Of a stretch of DNA of 64,000 nt, positions 22,323 through 32,243 are shown piece after piece. The notes under the pieces were generated by a model that saw only the letters and a program-made list of their open reading frames with translations, was not told where the DNA came from and made no database searches. Each line of letters begins with the position of its first letter. Positions within the stretch are counted from its first letter, which is position 1. The stretch is taken from NCBI RefSeq assembly GCF_000385565.1, contig NC_021169.1, positions 1 to 64,000 on the forward strand, given 5' to 3'. The DNA is from Archaeoglobus sulfaticallidus PM70-1. GTDB lineage: Archaea > Halobacteriota > Archaeoglobi > Archaeoglobales > Archaeoglobaceae. The translations under genes and the position numbers were made by a program.

Positions 22323-24482
22323 ATGAAGCAGGTTGTATTAGATTTTAGTACTGGTGAGATAAAGTTGGTAAACGTTCCTACACCATTAGTGCGTCCTAGA
22401 CGAGTCCTTGTAAAGAACGTCATTTCAGTAGTTAGTATAGGCACAGAAAAAAATATGATTGATTTTGCTAGAAAAAATACAATCTCCAAGGCGTTATCCC
22501 GACCGGATCTAACAAAACAAGTTTTGGATTTTGCAAAGTCCGAAGGTTGGATAGAAGCATACAAGCAAGCTAAAAGGCGATTAGCTTCTCCAGAACCTTT
22601 AGGTTATAGCTCCGCTGGTATAGTTATAGACGTTGGGAATTCTGATGCTGAATTTAGAAAGGGAGACAGAGTTGCTTGCACAGGTAGCGGATTTGCATCA
22701 CATGCAGAGATTATTTCAGTTCCATATAACCTATGTGTGAAGATCCCTGAGAACGTTAGTTTCGACCATGCCTCCTTTGCAGGGGTAGGGGCAATTGCCG
22801 TACATGCTATCAGACTGGCATCATTACAACCGGGAGAAAATGTATGCATAATCGGATTGGGTCTTTTGGGATTGCTGGCTGTCCAGATTGCAAAAGCATC
22901 TGGGTATAACGTTTTGGGAGTAGATGTATCTGAACCTAAGCTAAAATTAGCAAAGGAACTAGGAGCAGACGAAGTCTCTAATACCAAGGATGCCATAAAA
23001 GTCTCAAGGATATTCTCAGACGGTTATGGCATGGATGCTGTGATTATATTTGCATCCACAAAAAGCGATGAGCCAATTGAGTTGGCATCAGAAATAGCAA
23101 GAGAGCGAGGTAAAATCGTTGTTCCAGGACTTGTTGGATTAGATATCCCCAGAGAAGTTTTTTACAAGAAGGAATTGGAACTTGTAGTTTCTAGATCCTT
23201 CGGACCAGGTGTTTATGACCCTTTTTATGAGTTGAAAGGAGTTGATTACCCTTACCCGTATGTCCGCTGGACTGTTAAAAGAAACATGAAGTATTTCTTA
23301 GAACTTGTTAGTGAAGGGAAGATAGATCTAGACAAAATTATAACTCACAGATTTAAGATAGACGAAGCAGAGAAAGCTTATGAAGAGCTGTTGAAAGGTA
23401 CAAATGCAATTGGAGTATTATTCTATTATGACTATCTAGAGGGAGAACCAAAGGCTGAAATTATAAAAGTGAAAACAAAGAAAAAGAAAGATTATAAAAA
23501 AGACAAGATAAATGTCGGGTTAATAGGTGCCGGAAACTTCGCTAAAGGTACAATACTACCAATTATCAAGAAAATACCATACGTTAATTTAGTTGGTGTT
23601 GCCACCGCAACTGGCACGTCTGCAGAGTATATGGCCAGAAAATTCGATTTTGATTACTGTACGACCAATTATATGAAAATACTGGAGGACCCCAATATAG
23701 ACTGTGTAGTTATTGCGACGAGGCATGATCTCCACGCAAGGATATCGTCTGAAGCACTTGAACATGATAAAGACGTGTTTGTAGAGAAACCGATGGCGTT
23801 AACATCCAAAGAGCTAAAGAGGGTAATTGAAGCATACAATAGTTCGGATGGTAAGATTATGGTCGGATTTAACAGACGATTCTCACCTCTTTGCATGAAA
23901 GCTAAAGAGACCATAGGTTGTAAAGAGCCGCTTGCATTGAATATTAGAGTAAATGCAGGCAAGTTACCATCTGACAGTTGGGTCTATGATCCTGCAGAAG
24001 GAGGTGGTAGAATTCTAGGAGAAGTCTGCCATTTCGTAGATCTAGCCATATATTTCACAGAATCATCGCCCAAATATGTATATGCACAAGCCATAGATGC
24101 TCCACACTATTCAGCAGATGACAATGTTTTAGTAAACATCTCTTTTGAGAATGGATCTATAGCATCTATATTGTATGTTTCAAATGGAGATCGTGCATTT
24201 TCAAGGGAAAGAGTTGAAATATTTGGTAATAATGCTGTAGCCGTTATTGATAACTTCAAATCATTAGTTGTCTCAAAAGATGGTAAAAAGAAGAAAATGA
24301 AAAACTGGTTTGGAGTTGATAGAGGACATAAGTCAGAATTTGAAATATTCTTTTCATCGATAAAAGGAGGTAAAGATATACCAGTAAAATTTGAGGAGTA
24401 CGTACATACAACGATTACAACATTCAAAATACTGAAGTCGTTAAAAGAGGGTCAGCCAATTAAAATTGAGGTGGATATATGA
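22323..24482 (+). CDS. Bi-domain oxidoreductase: MDR dehydrogenase fused to Gfo/Idh/MocA
   Basis: 719-residue fusion. Residues 1-380 are a medium-chain dehydrogenase/reductase (GSGFASHAEI, NAD motif IIGLGLLGLLAVQIA). Residues 390-719 are a Gfo/Idh/MocA oxidoreductase (VGLIGAGNFAKGTILP, VEKPMAL). A linker of charged KTKKKKDYKKDK joins them. Such fusions occur in polysaccharide clusters and are thought to oxidise or reduce nucleotide sugars. The substrate is not known. The last 4 bases overlap the next glycosyltransferase. Confidence 0.9.
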   Translation: MKQVVLDFSTGEIKLVNVPTPLVRPRRVLVKNVISVVSIGTEKNMIDFARKNTISKALSRPDLTKQVLDFAKSEGWIEAYKQAKRRLASPEPLGYSSAGIVIDVGNSDAEFRKGDRVACTGSGFASHAEIISVPYNLCVKIPENVSFDHASFAGVGAIAVHAIRLASLQPGENVCIIGLGLLGLLAVQIAKASGYNVLGVDVSEPKLKLAKELGADEVSNTKDAIKVSRIFSDGYGMDAVIIFASTKSDEPIELASEIARERGKIVVPGLVGLDIPREVFYKKELELVVSRSFGPGVYDPFYELKGVDYPYPYVRWTVKRNMKYFLELVSEGKIDLDKIITHRFKIDEAEKAYEELLKGTNAIGVLFYYDYLEGEPKAEIIKVKTKKKKDYKKDKINVGLIGAGNFAKGTILPIIKKIPYVNLVGVATATGTSAEYMARKFDFDYCTTNYMKILEDPNIDCVVIATRHDLHARISSEALEHDKDVFVEKPMALTSKELKRVIEAYNSSDGKIMVGFNRRFSPLCMKAKETIGCKEPLALNIRVNAGKLPSDSWVYDPAEGGGRILGEVCHFVDLAIYFTESSPKYVYAQAIDAPHYSADDNVLVNISFENGSIASILYVSNGDRAFSRERVEIFGNNAVAVIDNFKSLVVSKDGKKKKMKNWFGVDRGHKSEFEIFFSSIKGGKDIPVKFEEYVHTTITTFKILKSLKEGQPIKIEVDI

Positions 24483-25717
24483 ACATAACACTGCTTGTAA
24501 TGTATTTTCCCCCAGAGATTGGTAGTGCCTCTCACTTGTTTTATGAGTTTGCGGAGGAGTTGACGAAGAGAGGTCATAAGGTAACAGTTGTAACAACTTT
24601 TCCCAGAGAATACAATCTCAACAAAGACGAGTTACATCTGATGTCAAAGTACAAACGGAAAGCATTCCTTAGAGAAAAAATAGATGGCATAAATGTCATA
24701 AGAGTGCGTAGCTTGCAAGCACCAAGAGATTCTCCAATTTTACGAGGATTAGAGCACTTTTTTGTCCCACTTTCTGTAACTCTTGGTGGTTTGTTTGCCA
24801 AATCAGATGTAATCGTGGTGTACTCACCCCCATTGCCTTTAGGATTAGCAGGATGGGTTTTAAGCAAGATAAAAAGAGTACCGTTAATAGTCAATATTCA
24901 AGATTTATACCCACAAGCTGCCATAGATTTGGGGCTACTCAAAAATCCAATACTTATTGAGATATTTAGAGTTATTGAAAAGTTAGTATATGAGCTATCT
25001 GATCATATTACCGTACATTCCGAAGGAAATAAACAACACATAGCAGAGAAAGTTCCAGAAGAAAAAATTACAGTAATACCGAACTGGCATAACAGTGATA
25101 TTAAGGTATCAGATAGGTATAACGAATTCAGAAAGAAGTTAGGTATAATTGATAAATTCGTAGTAACCTATGCTGGGATAATGTCGTACTCTCAAGATAT
25201 TGAAACTATCGTTGATGCGGCAGCCTTACTTAAAGACAAAAAAGATATAGTGTTTCTTTTGGTTGGCGATGGTCCTCAAAAAGGAGATATCGAAAGAAAG
25301 GTAGAGTTGTTAGGATTAGATAATGTATTAATGCTACCATTTCAACCCAAGGAGAAATATTCAATGCTTTTAGCAGCCTCAGATGTATGTTTAGTTACAC
25401 TGGATGCAAATAGAGTAAAAACACCAGTAGTTCCAAGGAAATTAAACGACATAATGGCGGCTGGAAGAGCTGTTATTGCCAACGTTCCTTTAGATGGAGA
25501 TGTACCAAAAATAGTAAGAGAGGCAGAATGCGGGTATTGTATAGAGCCAAAAAATCCAGAAAATCTTGTAGAAGCTATCTTGGAGCTATATAACAATCCA
25601 CACTTGGTGGAAAAATTCGGCAGAAATGGAGCAGAATATGCAAGAAATAACTTTGCCATAGGTGTTTGCTGTTCAAAATATGAAAAATTGTTTGAATCTC
25701 TGAGAAAATTTAAATAA
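24479..25717 (+). CDS. Glycosyltransferase family 4 (WbuB-like)
   Basis: 412-residue GT-B glycosyltransferase resembling WbuB and related aminosugar transferases of O-antigen clusters. The N-terminal part has YFPPEIGSASHLFYEFAEEL and the conserved YSPPLPLGLAGW; the C-terminal part has VGDGPQKGDIERK and the PRKLNDIMAAGRAVIA stretch. It starts inside the stop codon of the oxidoreductase (ATGA), so the two are coupled. The acceptor is unknown. Confidence 0.9.
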   Translation: MNITLLVMYFPPEIGSASHLFYEFAEELTKRGHKVTVVTTFPREYNLNKDELHLMSKYKRKAFLREKIDGINVIRVRSLQAPRDSPILRGLEHFFVPLSVTLGGLFAKSDVIVVYSPPLPLGLAGWVLSKIKRVPLIVNIQDLYPQAAIDLGLLKNPILIEIFRVIEKLVYELSDHITVHSEGNKQHIAEKVPEEKITVIPNWHNSDIKVSDRYNEFRKKLGIIDKFVVTYAGIMSYSQDIETIVDAAALLKDKKDIVFLLVGDGPQKGDIERKVELLGLDNVLMLPFQPKEKYSMLLAASDVCLVTLDANRVKTPVVPRKLNDIMAAGRAVIANVPLDGDVPKIVREAECGYCIEPKNPENLVEAILELYNNPHLVEKFGRNGAEYARNNFAIGVCCSKYEKLFESLRKFK

Positions 25718-25748
25718 TAGTCATAAAAAATTTGAAAGTGGTGATAAA

Positions 25749-26747
25749 ATGTCAGAAATGTTTGAAGAATATGAAGGGGCAACAGTTTTGGTGACCGGTG
25801 GAGCTGGTTGCATTGGGAGCAATCTGTGTAAGGTTTTGAGTGAGCTTGGAGCTAAAAAAGTGATTATACTGGACGATCTGTCAGCTTCATACAAATGGAA
25901 CATTCCGGTTGCAGACAACATTGAATTTGTTCAAGGTAACATACTTGATGAGGAAAAGCTAAAGCAAGTCTTTTACGAAAAGCCAGATTACGTCTTCCAT
26001 TTAGCTGCACACTTCGCAAATCAGAACTCTGTTGAACATCCTGAAACAGACTTAATGGTAAACGGACTTGGCACATTGAAGATTTTAGAATACTGCAGAC
26101 TTACCGATGTATCCAGAGTCGTTTACGCTTCATCTGGGTGTTCAGTTTATGGTGCTCAAGCGCCATTGCCGTTGAAAGAAGATTTTGTTTCGCTCGATTT
26201 GGATACCCCTTATCAAATACACAAACTGCTGGGTGAACTGTACTGCAACTATTTCTACAACCTGTATGAGCTACAAGTAGCCAGAGCGAGATACTTCAAT
26301 GTATATGGGCCGGGTGAAGTTCCTGGGAGGTACAGAAATGTTATACCAAACTTCATGTACTGGGCTTTGAATGGTATGCCTCTGCCAATAACAGGAACTG
26401 GTGAAGAAACGAGAGATTTCACTTACGTGTCTGATATCGTAGATGGCACATTGAGATGTGGCGTGGTTAAAAAAGCAGTAGGTGAAGCATTTAACCTTGC
26501 ATCTGAAACTGAAACAAAGATTATAGACTTGGCAAACTGGATAAACGAGCTGACAGGAAACAAGGCAGGAATAGTATTTAAGGAGAGAAGGAGCTGGGAT
26601 AGATCAATAAGAAGGAAAGCATCGATTAAAAAAGCAAAGGAGATGCTTGGATATGAACCAAAAGTAGACATCAAAAGTGGGTTGAAGAAGACACTCGAAT
26701 GGTTTAAGGCAAATTGGGAGAATATTAAGCAGAGTGCTGAATTTTGA
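25749..26747 (+). CDS. NAD-dependent nucleotide-sugar epimerase/dehydratase
   Basis: Extended short-chain dehydrogenase of 332 residues. The Rossmann motif is TGGAGCIGSNLC. The active-site YQIHK (Y-x3-K) follows the SSGCSVYG serine region. ARYFNVYGPGE is typical of UDP-hexose 4-epimerases and related enzymes. It probably interconverts or dehydrates an NDP-sugar for the neighbouring transferases. Which sugar is uncertain. Confidence 0.88.
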   Translation: MSEMFEEYEGATVLVTGGAGCIGSNLCKVLSELGAKKVIILDDLSASYKWNIPVADNIEFVQGNILDEEKLKQVFYEKPDYVFHLAAHFANQNSVEHPETDLMVNGLGTLKILEYCRLTDVSRVVYASSGCSVYGAQAPLPLKEDFVSLDLDTPYQIHKLLGELYCNYFYNLYELQVARARYFNVYGPGEVPGRYRNVIPNFMYWALNGMPLPITGTGEETRDFTYVSDIVDGTLRCGVVKKAVGEAFNLASETETKIIDLANWINELTGNKAGIVFKERRSWDRSIRRKASIKKAKEMLGYEPKVDIKSGLKKTLEWFKANWENIKQSAEF

Positions 26748-26752
26748 TTACG

Positions 26753-27931
26753 ATGAAAATTCTTCAAGTTATCCCTTATTTTGTGCCAGCTTGGGGATAT
26801 GGGGGTCCAGTAAGAGTGGCTTATGAGTTATCTAAAAGGTTAGTGGAAAAAGGACATGAAGTAACGGTATATACAACTGATACCTTGAGCAAAGATTCAA
26901 GAGTCAACAAAAAAGTGCAAGAAATAGATGGTATTAGAGTTCAATATTTCCCGAATTTGAGTAATAAGCTCGCGTGGAACCATAACATATTTCTTTCCCC
27001 AAGTATGATTTCTATAGTAAAAAAGAGGATTCAAAATTTTGATATCATCCACATGCATGAATATCGCACTTTTCAAAATATCGTTGTTTATAATTATGCT
27101 AAAAAATATGGTGTCCCCTATGTTTTGCAAGCCCACGGCTCACTACCAAGAATGATTGCAAAACAAAATCTCAAAAAATTATTTGATTTTACTTGGGGAT
27201 ATAAGATACTGAATGATGCCTCAAAAGTGATTGCCGTCTCTAAAGCTGAAGTAAAGCAGTACAAACACATGGGCATTAGCAAAAACAAAATTGTAACAAT
27301 CCCTAATGGCTTGGATGTAGATAAATTTAAAGTTCTCCCAGAGAATAGAAAATTTAAGGAGAAATTTCATATCAATAAACGTATAATTTTATTTTTAGGT
27401 CGCATTCATAAAAGGAAGGGCATAGATTTTCTAATTAAATCTTTCTTTAGGTTAAATATAGAAAAGAAGGATGTTGTTCTAGTTATTGCCGGTCCAGATG
27501 ATGGACATAAAGATAAATTAATTGAACTTGTAAACAGATTAAAAATTAGCAACAGCGTTTATTTTGTTGGATACTTGGATGATAATCTAAGTGCATATGT
27601 AGATGCAGAAGTCTTAGTCTATCCTTCTATACATGAAATATTCGGATTAGTTCCCTTTGAAGCAATAATGTGTGGAACGCCAGTAATAGCTACGGATGAC
27701 TGTGGATGTGGAGAGATTATAAAAGAAACTAACTGCGGTTTTTTAGTGAGATACGGGAATGAAAATGATTTGAAAGAGAAAATAAAAATATTGCTAGAGA
27801 AGCCAGAAATTGGAGAGAAAATGGTTAAAAAGGGAAAAAGATACATAGTTGAAAATCTAGCTTGGAATAAGGTAGCGAAAAAAATGGAAAAAGTTTATGA
27901 GAGTTGTATTATCAGCTTGCATAATAGTTAA
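26753..27931 (+). CDS. Glycosyltransferase family 4
   Basis: 392-residue GT-B enzyme. The N-terminal WGYGGPVRVAYELSKRLVEKG is the acceptor-side glycine loop. FLGRIHKRKGIDFLIKSF opens the C-terminal domain, and YPSIHEIFGLVPFEAIMCG carries the EX7E motif. The ATG at 26753 lies 6 bases after the epimerase stop; an in-frame TTG (26744) overlaps that stop. It belongs to the run of tandem transferases. Confidence 0.92.
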   Translation: MKILQVIPYFVPAWGYGGPVRVAYELSKRLVEKGHEVTVYTTDTLSKDSRVNKKVQEIDGIRVQYFPNLSNKLAWNHNIFLSPSMISIVKKRIQNFDIIHMHEYRTFQNIVVYNYAKKYGVPYVLQAHGSLPRMIAKQNLKKLFDFTWGYKILNDASKVIAVSKAEVKQYKHMGISKNKIVTIPNGLDVDKFKVLPENRKFKEKFHINKRIILFLGRIHKRKGIDFLIKSFFRLNIEKKDVVLVIAGPDDGHKDKLIELVNRLKISNSVYFVGYLDDNLSAYVDAEVLVYPSIHEIFGLVPFEAIMCGTPVIATDDCGCGEIIKETNCGFLVRYGNENDLKEKIKILLEKPEIGEKMVKKGKRYIVENLAWNKVAKKMEKVYESCIISLHNS

Positions 27932-27958
27932 GTTCCTATTGTTAGGGGAGATTGTAAT

Positions 27959-28966
27959 ATGAAAGTATGTCTCATAGGTGATTTCTCAAGTAATCTAGAT
28001 GAGGGGTTTAAAAATATTGCACAATATTTAGCCAAAGAATTATCCAAATACGATGATCTCGATATACTCAAGGCCAATATTAAAGAGATTAAAACGTTAA
28101 AATTCTGGAAGAAAATAAAAATGTTTCATCCAACAATAGTTCACTATATACCTGGACCAACTTATAGAAGTTTTTTGTTTGTGAATTTCCTTCTATATTA
28201 CCTGAATTATAGAGATCACTCTAATCCCAAAATCATTATGTCTACACCCTATCCAAAAGATATTAACCGGTTTATTAAATCACTTCCACGCAAACCAGAT
28301 TTAATATTAGCTCAATCCAATACATCAAAAAGGATGTTTAAGTCTCTTGGTCTTAAAACAATATACGTTCCCAATGGTGTAGATTTCGAGAAATTTAAAC
28401 CGGTGCCAAGCCATCTTAAGAAAAAATTAAGAGTTAGATATAATATAGATGAGGAGAAATTTACTATTCTACATGTGGGACACCTGACGAAAAAAAGAAA
28501 TCTTAAAATACTAGGCGAATTGGCTCGTATGGGAAATCAAGTAATTATCGTTTCCAGTGAATATCTTAAAGTTGAAAAAAATATTATACAAACCCTTCAA
28601 AAAACGGGATGCATTATATTTAGAGGATATTTTGAACATATAGAGGAGTTTTATCAAATGTCTGATTGTTATATTTTCCCAGTACTGGAAGGTGATACAA
28701 TTCTTTTCCCCCTTTCTGTAATAGAGGCCATGGCTTGCAATCTTCCAGTGTTAACTAGAAAATTCGATGGATTAAGCATTTTTAATGAAGGTGAGGGGCT
28801 AATATTTGTTGAAAAAGAAACAGAAATAATTCAAGGAGTTGAGAAAATTAAAAAAAATGGAGATATAAGAATTGCTACACGACGTAAGGTCACACCCTAT
28901 TCTTGGAAAAATATTGCTCAAAGGCTTAGGGAAATTTACTATAAACTAGTGGAGGAGACCATATGA
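27959..28966 (+). CDS. Glycosyltransferase family 4, short form
   Basis: 335-residue GT-B-like protein, shorter than its neighbours because the N-terminal acceptor domain is compact. The C-terminal half has VPNGVDFEKFKPV, HVGHLTKKRNLKIL and FPVLEGDTILFPLSVIEAMA, where EX7E is stretched or altered (EGDTILFPLSVIE). The donor site is otherwise recognisable. Its stop overlaps the next gene's ATG (ATGA). Confidence 0.85.
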   Translation: MKVCLIGDFSSNLDEGFKNIAQYLAKELSKYDDLDILKANIKEIKTLKFWKKIKMFHPTIVHYIPGPTYRSFLFVNFLLYYLNYRDHSNPKIIMSTPYPKDINRFIKSLPRKPDLILAQSNTSKRMFKSLGLKTIYVPNGVDFEKFKPVPSHLKKKLRVRYNIDEEKFTILHVGHLTKKRNLKILGELARMGNQVIIVSSEYLKVEKNIIQTLQKTGCIIFRGYFEHIEEFYQMSDCYIFPVLEGDTILFPLSVIEAMACNLPVLTRKFDGLSIFNEGEGLIFVEKETEIIQGVEKIKKNGDIRIATRRKVTPYSWKNIAQRLREIYYKLVEETI

Positions 28967-29625
28967 CTGGAAAGAGGGGGGGATTTTTTATTTGTTTTAC
29001 GGGAATCGATGGTACAGGAAAAACTACTCTTGCAAAATTATTAGTAACATCTTTAAGAGAGAAAGGTATTGACGCTCACTATGTATATGCTAGGCTCGTC
29101 CCTCGAATCTCTAAACCAGTTATGACGATCGGTAGATTTCTCTTCCTTCGAAATAAAGATATCTCTAAAAATTACACTGAATACCTTCATTCAAAAAAAA
29201 GATTGTTAAGATGTCAAATAGTTTCTAAGATATACACTCTGATCTTACTATGTGATTATATTATCCAAGTAATATTAAAGATTAAAATTCCGTTGATGTT
29301 TGGAAAAAATATTGTCTGTGATCGATACATATATGATACTATAATTACCGATATTGCTATAGATATGAATTACTCGGAGGAATATATTTTAGATTTGCTT
29401 AAAAAGTGTTTTTTATTAATTCCAGAACCTGATTTTGTATTCCTGATAGATGCGCCTGAAGAAATTGCCTATAGTCGAAAAGATGATGTACCCTCAATAG
29501 AATATCTTAAAGCTCGAAGACAGATTTATTTAAAAATAGGGAAAAAATGTTGTATGTTTGTCCTAGATGGTACGAAAAATATAAAAGAATTACTATCTGA
29601 ACTAGAATCGGAGGTTTTTCCATGA
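28963..29625 (+). CDS. Thymidylate kinase-like P-loop kinase
   Basis: 220-residue P-loop protein with Walker A GIDGTGKTTL (residues 15-24), a central CDRYIYDT (DRY-type motif of dTMP kinases) and FLIDAPEEIAYSRK. It resembles thymidylate kinase. Its place among glycosyltransferases, coupled by ATGA overlaps to genes on both sides, suggests a phosphorylation role in polysaccharide assembly rather than dTTP synthesis. That role is inference. Confidence 0.82.
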   Translation: MTGKRGGFFICFTGIDGTGKTTLAKLLVTSLREKGIDAHYVYARLVPRISKPVMTIGRFLFLRNKDISKNYTEYLHSKKRLLRCQIVSKIYTLILLCDYIIQVILKIKIPLMFGKNIVCDRYIYDTIITDIAIDMNYSEEYILDLLKKCFLLIPEPDFVFLIDAPEEIAYSRKDDVPSIEYLKARRQIYLKIGKKCCMFVLDGTKNIKELLSELESEVFP

Positions 29626-30686
29626 ATTTAACAGGAAAACTCCTTAAGTTTATAGGCTCACCGTTTACCCAAGACTGTAAAGAGAATTATATTCCGGATG
29701 CATATGAGTTCGCTCAAAAGAATAAGATTGGATTATTCTATTTAGAAAAACTTAAAGAATGTGGAAAGTTAAGTGAGTCGGATCCACTTTACAAAGAAAA
29801 TATTGTAAGATATATGGAGACATTAAAGACTGTTATAAGGATTTCTAAGGTTTTAAACGAACTTACTGAAGAATATGTTATATTTAAGTTTTTCAAACCT
29901 TTCCCACATACTCCTAGTGACGTAGATGTACTGTTTTTTTGCTCTGAAAATAAATATAGGTGGATAATTGAGCAACTACTTAATAGAGGTTATTATAAAA
30001 TTGGTGAGGCACCAAATCAAGTAGTTGTATACGATCTTAGAGGAGGGTACGAAAATATAGATAAACGTACAGTCGGTGGTAAACAGGGTGGTAAGTATTA
30101 TATAGATCTTTATAAAGAAGTAAGTGCAAGTTATATTATTTATTTAGATAAAGATAAATTAAAAAATTACGTCACCGAAATAAGAATAGAAAACGAAAAA
30201 GTTAAAGTGCTCAAACCAGAAGCTGAGTTAGCTGTAGTACTCACACACTCCATAATACCAGAGCTGTTGTTTACCCTAGCAGATTATTATACCACTTTGT
30301 ATTACCTAAAAAATATGAATAGAAAGGAAATTAGCAGTTTTACTAGCATTTTTAGGGAAAACAACATACTAACTGCTGCACAAGCTTCATTAAGTATAAT
30401 TAAAAGACTGCATCAAGAATTTTGCGGATTTGTCCCAGAAAAAATTGAAATGGTCGTCAATGAGTTAGGAGAAAATGAATCCGAAATAAATAACCTTGTT
30501 AAAAATAATTTTACAATGCCATATCATTACAAAACATCAACATTGATAAGAGTTTTATTCGAAAGAATGAAAAATTCTACAGGCCGTAAGAGCATCATGA
30601 AGCAAATAATTTACATGTCTAACCCAAGACTTGCGAATTGGGTCATTAAAAATATAATTTGGAGAAAGACGAGAGAAACTTATTAA
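29622..30686 (+). CDS. Nucleotidyltransferase-fold family protein (NTP_transf_5-like)
   Basis: 354 residues. The part around 90-110 has PHTPSDVDVLFFC, the SDxD metal-binding motif of nucleotidyltransferase-fold proteins related to the NTP_transf_5 family; such proteins often occur in capsule and polysaccharide loci. A helical C-terminal half follows. Function is unknown. It overlaps the kinase-like gene by 4 bases, so the two may form a two-step unit. It is the last gene before a 425-bp gap. Confidence 0.65.
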   Translation: MNLTGKLLKFIGSPFTQDCKENYIPDAYEFAQKNKIGLFYLEKLKECGKLSESDPLYKENIVRYMETLKTVIRISKVLNELTEEYVIFKFFKPFPHTPSDVDVLFFCSENKYRWIIEQLLNRGYYKIGEAPNQVVVYDLRGGYENIDKRTVGGKQGGKYYIDLYKEVSASYIIYLDKDKLKNYVTEIRIENEKVKVLKPEAELAVVLTHSIIPELLFTLADYYTTLYYLKNMNRKEISSFTSIFRENNILTAAQASLSIIKRLHQEFCGFVPEKIEMVVNELGENESEINNLVKNNFTMPYHYKTSTLIRVLFERMKNSTGRKSIMKQIIYMSNPRLANWVIKNIIWRKTRETY

Positions 30687-31111
30687 TTATTTAAAAATGG
30701 CAATGAAGATAGATATTTTCTCTTTTTGCATTTAAAAATTATACAAAAAGTCAAGAATTCTTGAGTAGAAAGAATTAGTGTGTTCTTTTTTAATAGAATT
30801 AATAATGCTTTCATATTCAATAGTAATAATTCTAAACAGAGAAATTTAAAAAGCATATACGTGAACATTGTCAAGATAAACATCTCCAATAACTTAAAAT
30901 GCAAAAGATCCAGCTTTGTATAGAAGCGACTGTAGCATAGCTAGAAAGAGCTTGTATGCATGCACTACATGCTAAAGAGAGGTATACAACCAAGGTAAGT
31001 TTTATCAACATACTCAACCAAAAACCCATGTAAAATTATTTTGAGGGATATCACAATCAATAACAAAGATTATAAAGTGTAATCCTAAAGTTAAGATAAG
31101 AGGTGTTATAA
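30687..31111. other. A+T-rich intergenic region with gmd promoter
   Basis: No gene is seen. Near the right end, a TATA-like GATTATAAAG lies around 31067-31076 and GAGGTG about 10 bases before the gmd ATG. This probably starts a new transcript. Confidence 0.4.
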
Positions 31112-32224
31112 ATGAAAACGGCCTTAATTACGGGAGTAACTGGTCAAGATGGTTCCTATTTGGTAGAGTTCCTTCTTAATAAAAACTACAAAGTGTATGG
31201 AGTGATAAGAAGGGCTAGCTCGTTTAATACAAGCAGAATAGACCACATAATAGAATTTCATAGCCCTGAGAAGTTTGATTGGTTTAGAGGAGACATGACA
31301 GATGAAACCTCTCTGATTAAAATACTTGAAAAAATTCAACCTGATGAAATCTACAATCTTGCTGCTCAAAGTCACGTACAAGTGAGTTTTGAAGTACCTG
31401 TATATACTTTTGACGTAGTAGCCACAGGAACCTTAAGACTTCTTGAAGCTGTGAAGAACTTAGGACTTGATATTAAGATATACCAAGCAAGTAGTAGTGA
31501 AATGTTTGGTTCATCTCCCCCTCCTCAAAACGAAGAAACACCCTTTAACCCTAAAAGTCCATACGCAATTGCAAAAGTTGCTGCGTATCACCTCTGTGTA
31601 AATTACAGAGAGGCCTATGGAATGTGGATAGCGAATGGAATACTCTTCAACCATGAAAGCCCTCGTAGAGGTGAAACTTTCGTTACGAGAAAAATAACAA
31701 GGGCTGTTTCAAGGATAGCTTTTGGGGTTCAGGATAAACTAGTTTTGGGTTACCTAGATGCAAAAAGAGATTGGGGGTATGCACCTGAATACGTGAAAGC
31801 GATGTGGCTAATGCTCCAACAAGATGAACCAGATGACTACGTAATAGCTACAGGAGAAGCACACTCAGTTAGAAAGTTCGTGGAGGAGGCCTTCAAGCAT
31901 ATAGGAGTTATAATAGAGTGGAGGGGAGAAGGCATAGAGGAGAAAGGTGTCGTTGCGGAGATTATGGATAGCGAGTTCAAAGATAGCATGAAAATAAAAC
32001 CAGGAGATATCGTAGTTGAGGTATCCAAACGGTATTTCCGCCCAGCTGAGGCTGAATTCTTACTTGGTGATAGCACAAAGGCACGGAAAAAGCTTGGATG
32101 GGAACCTAAAGTGAAATTCAAAGAATTGGTTAAAATTATGGTTGAAGCTGACATTAGAAGGACAAGGCTGCTTTTGGAAGGAACTAAGAAACATAATGAG
32201 GAGTGGAGGGAATATATAATATAA
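31112..32224 (+). CDS. gmd: GDP-mannose 4,6-dehydratase
   Basis: 370-residue short-chain dehydrogenase converting GDP-D-mannose to GDP-4-keto-6-deoxy-D-mannose. Landmarks: NAD motif [11 protein letters not shown] (residues 7-17), SSSEMFG (127-133), active-site YAIAK (Y151, K155), and [16 protein letters not shown], which is diagnostic for Gmd. The product can go to fucose, rhamnose or perosamine; the next genes include an epimerase and a DegT aminotransferase. A decayed Gmd tail lies at 48730-48870. Confidence 0.95.
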   Translation: MKTALITGVTGQDGSYLVEFLLNKNYKVYGVIRRASSFNTSRIDHIIEFHSPEKFDWFRGDMTDETSLIKILEKIQPDEIYNLAAQSHVQVSFEVPVYTFDVVATGTLRLLEAVKNLGLDIKIYQASSSEMFGSSPPPQNEETPFNPKSPYAIAKVAAYHLCVNYREAYGMWIANGILFNHESPRRGETFVTRKITRAVSRIAFGVQDKLVLGYLDAKRDWGYAPEYVKAMWLMLQQDEPDDYVIATGEAHSVRKFVEEAFKHIGVIIEWRGEGIEEKGVVAEIMDSEFKDSMKIKPGDIVVEVSKRYFRPAEAEFLLGDSTKARKKLGWEPKVKFKELVKIMVEADIRRTRLLLEGTKKHNEEWREYII

Positions 32225-32243
32225 TGAAATAGAGGGGTGTATA

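Noticed and set aside
20092-30686. Programmed frameshifts at the overlapping starts in the glycan operon
   Set aside because: The overlaps are plain ATGA couplings of complete genes, with no slippery site needed.
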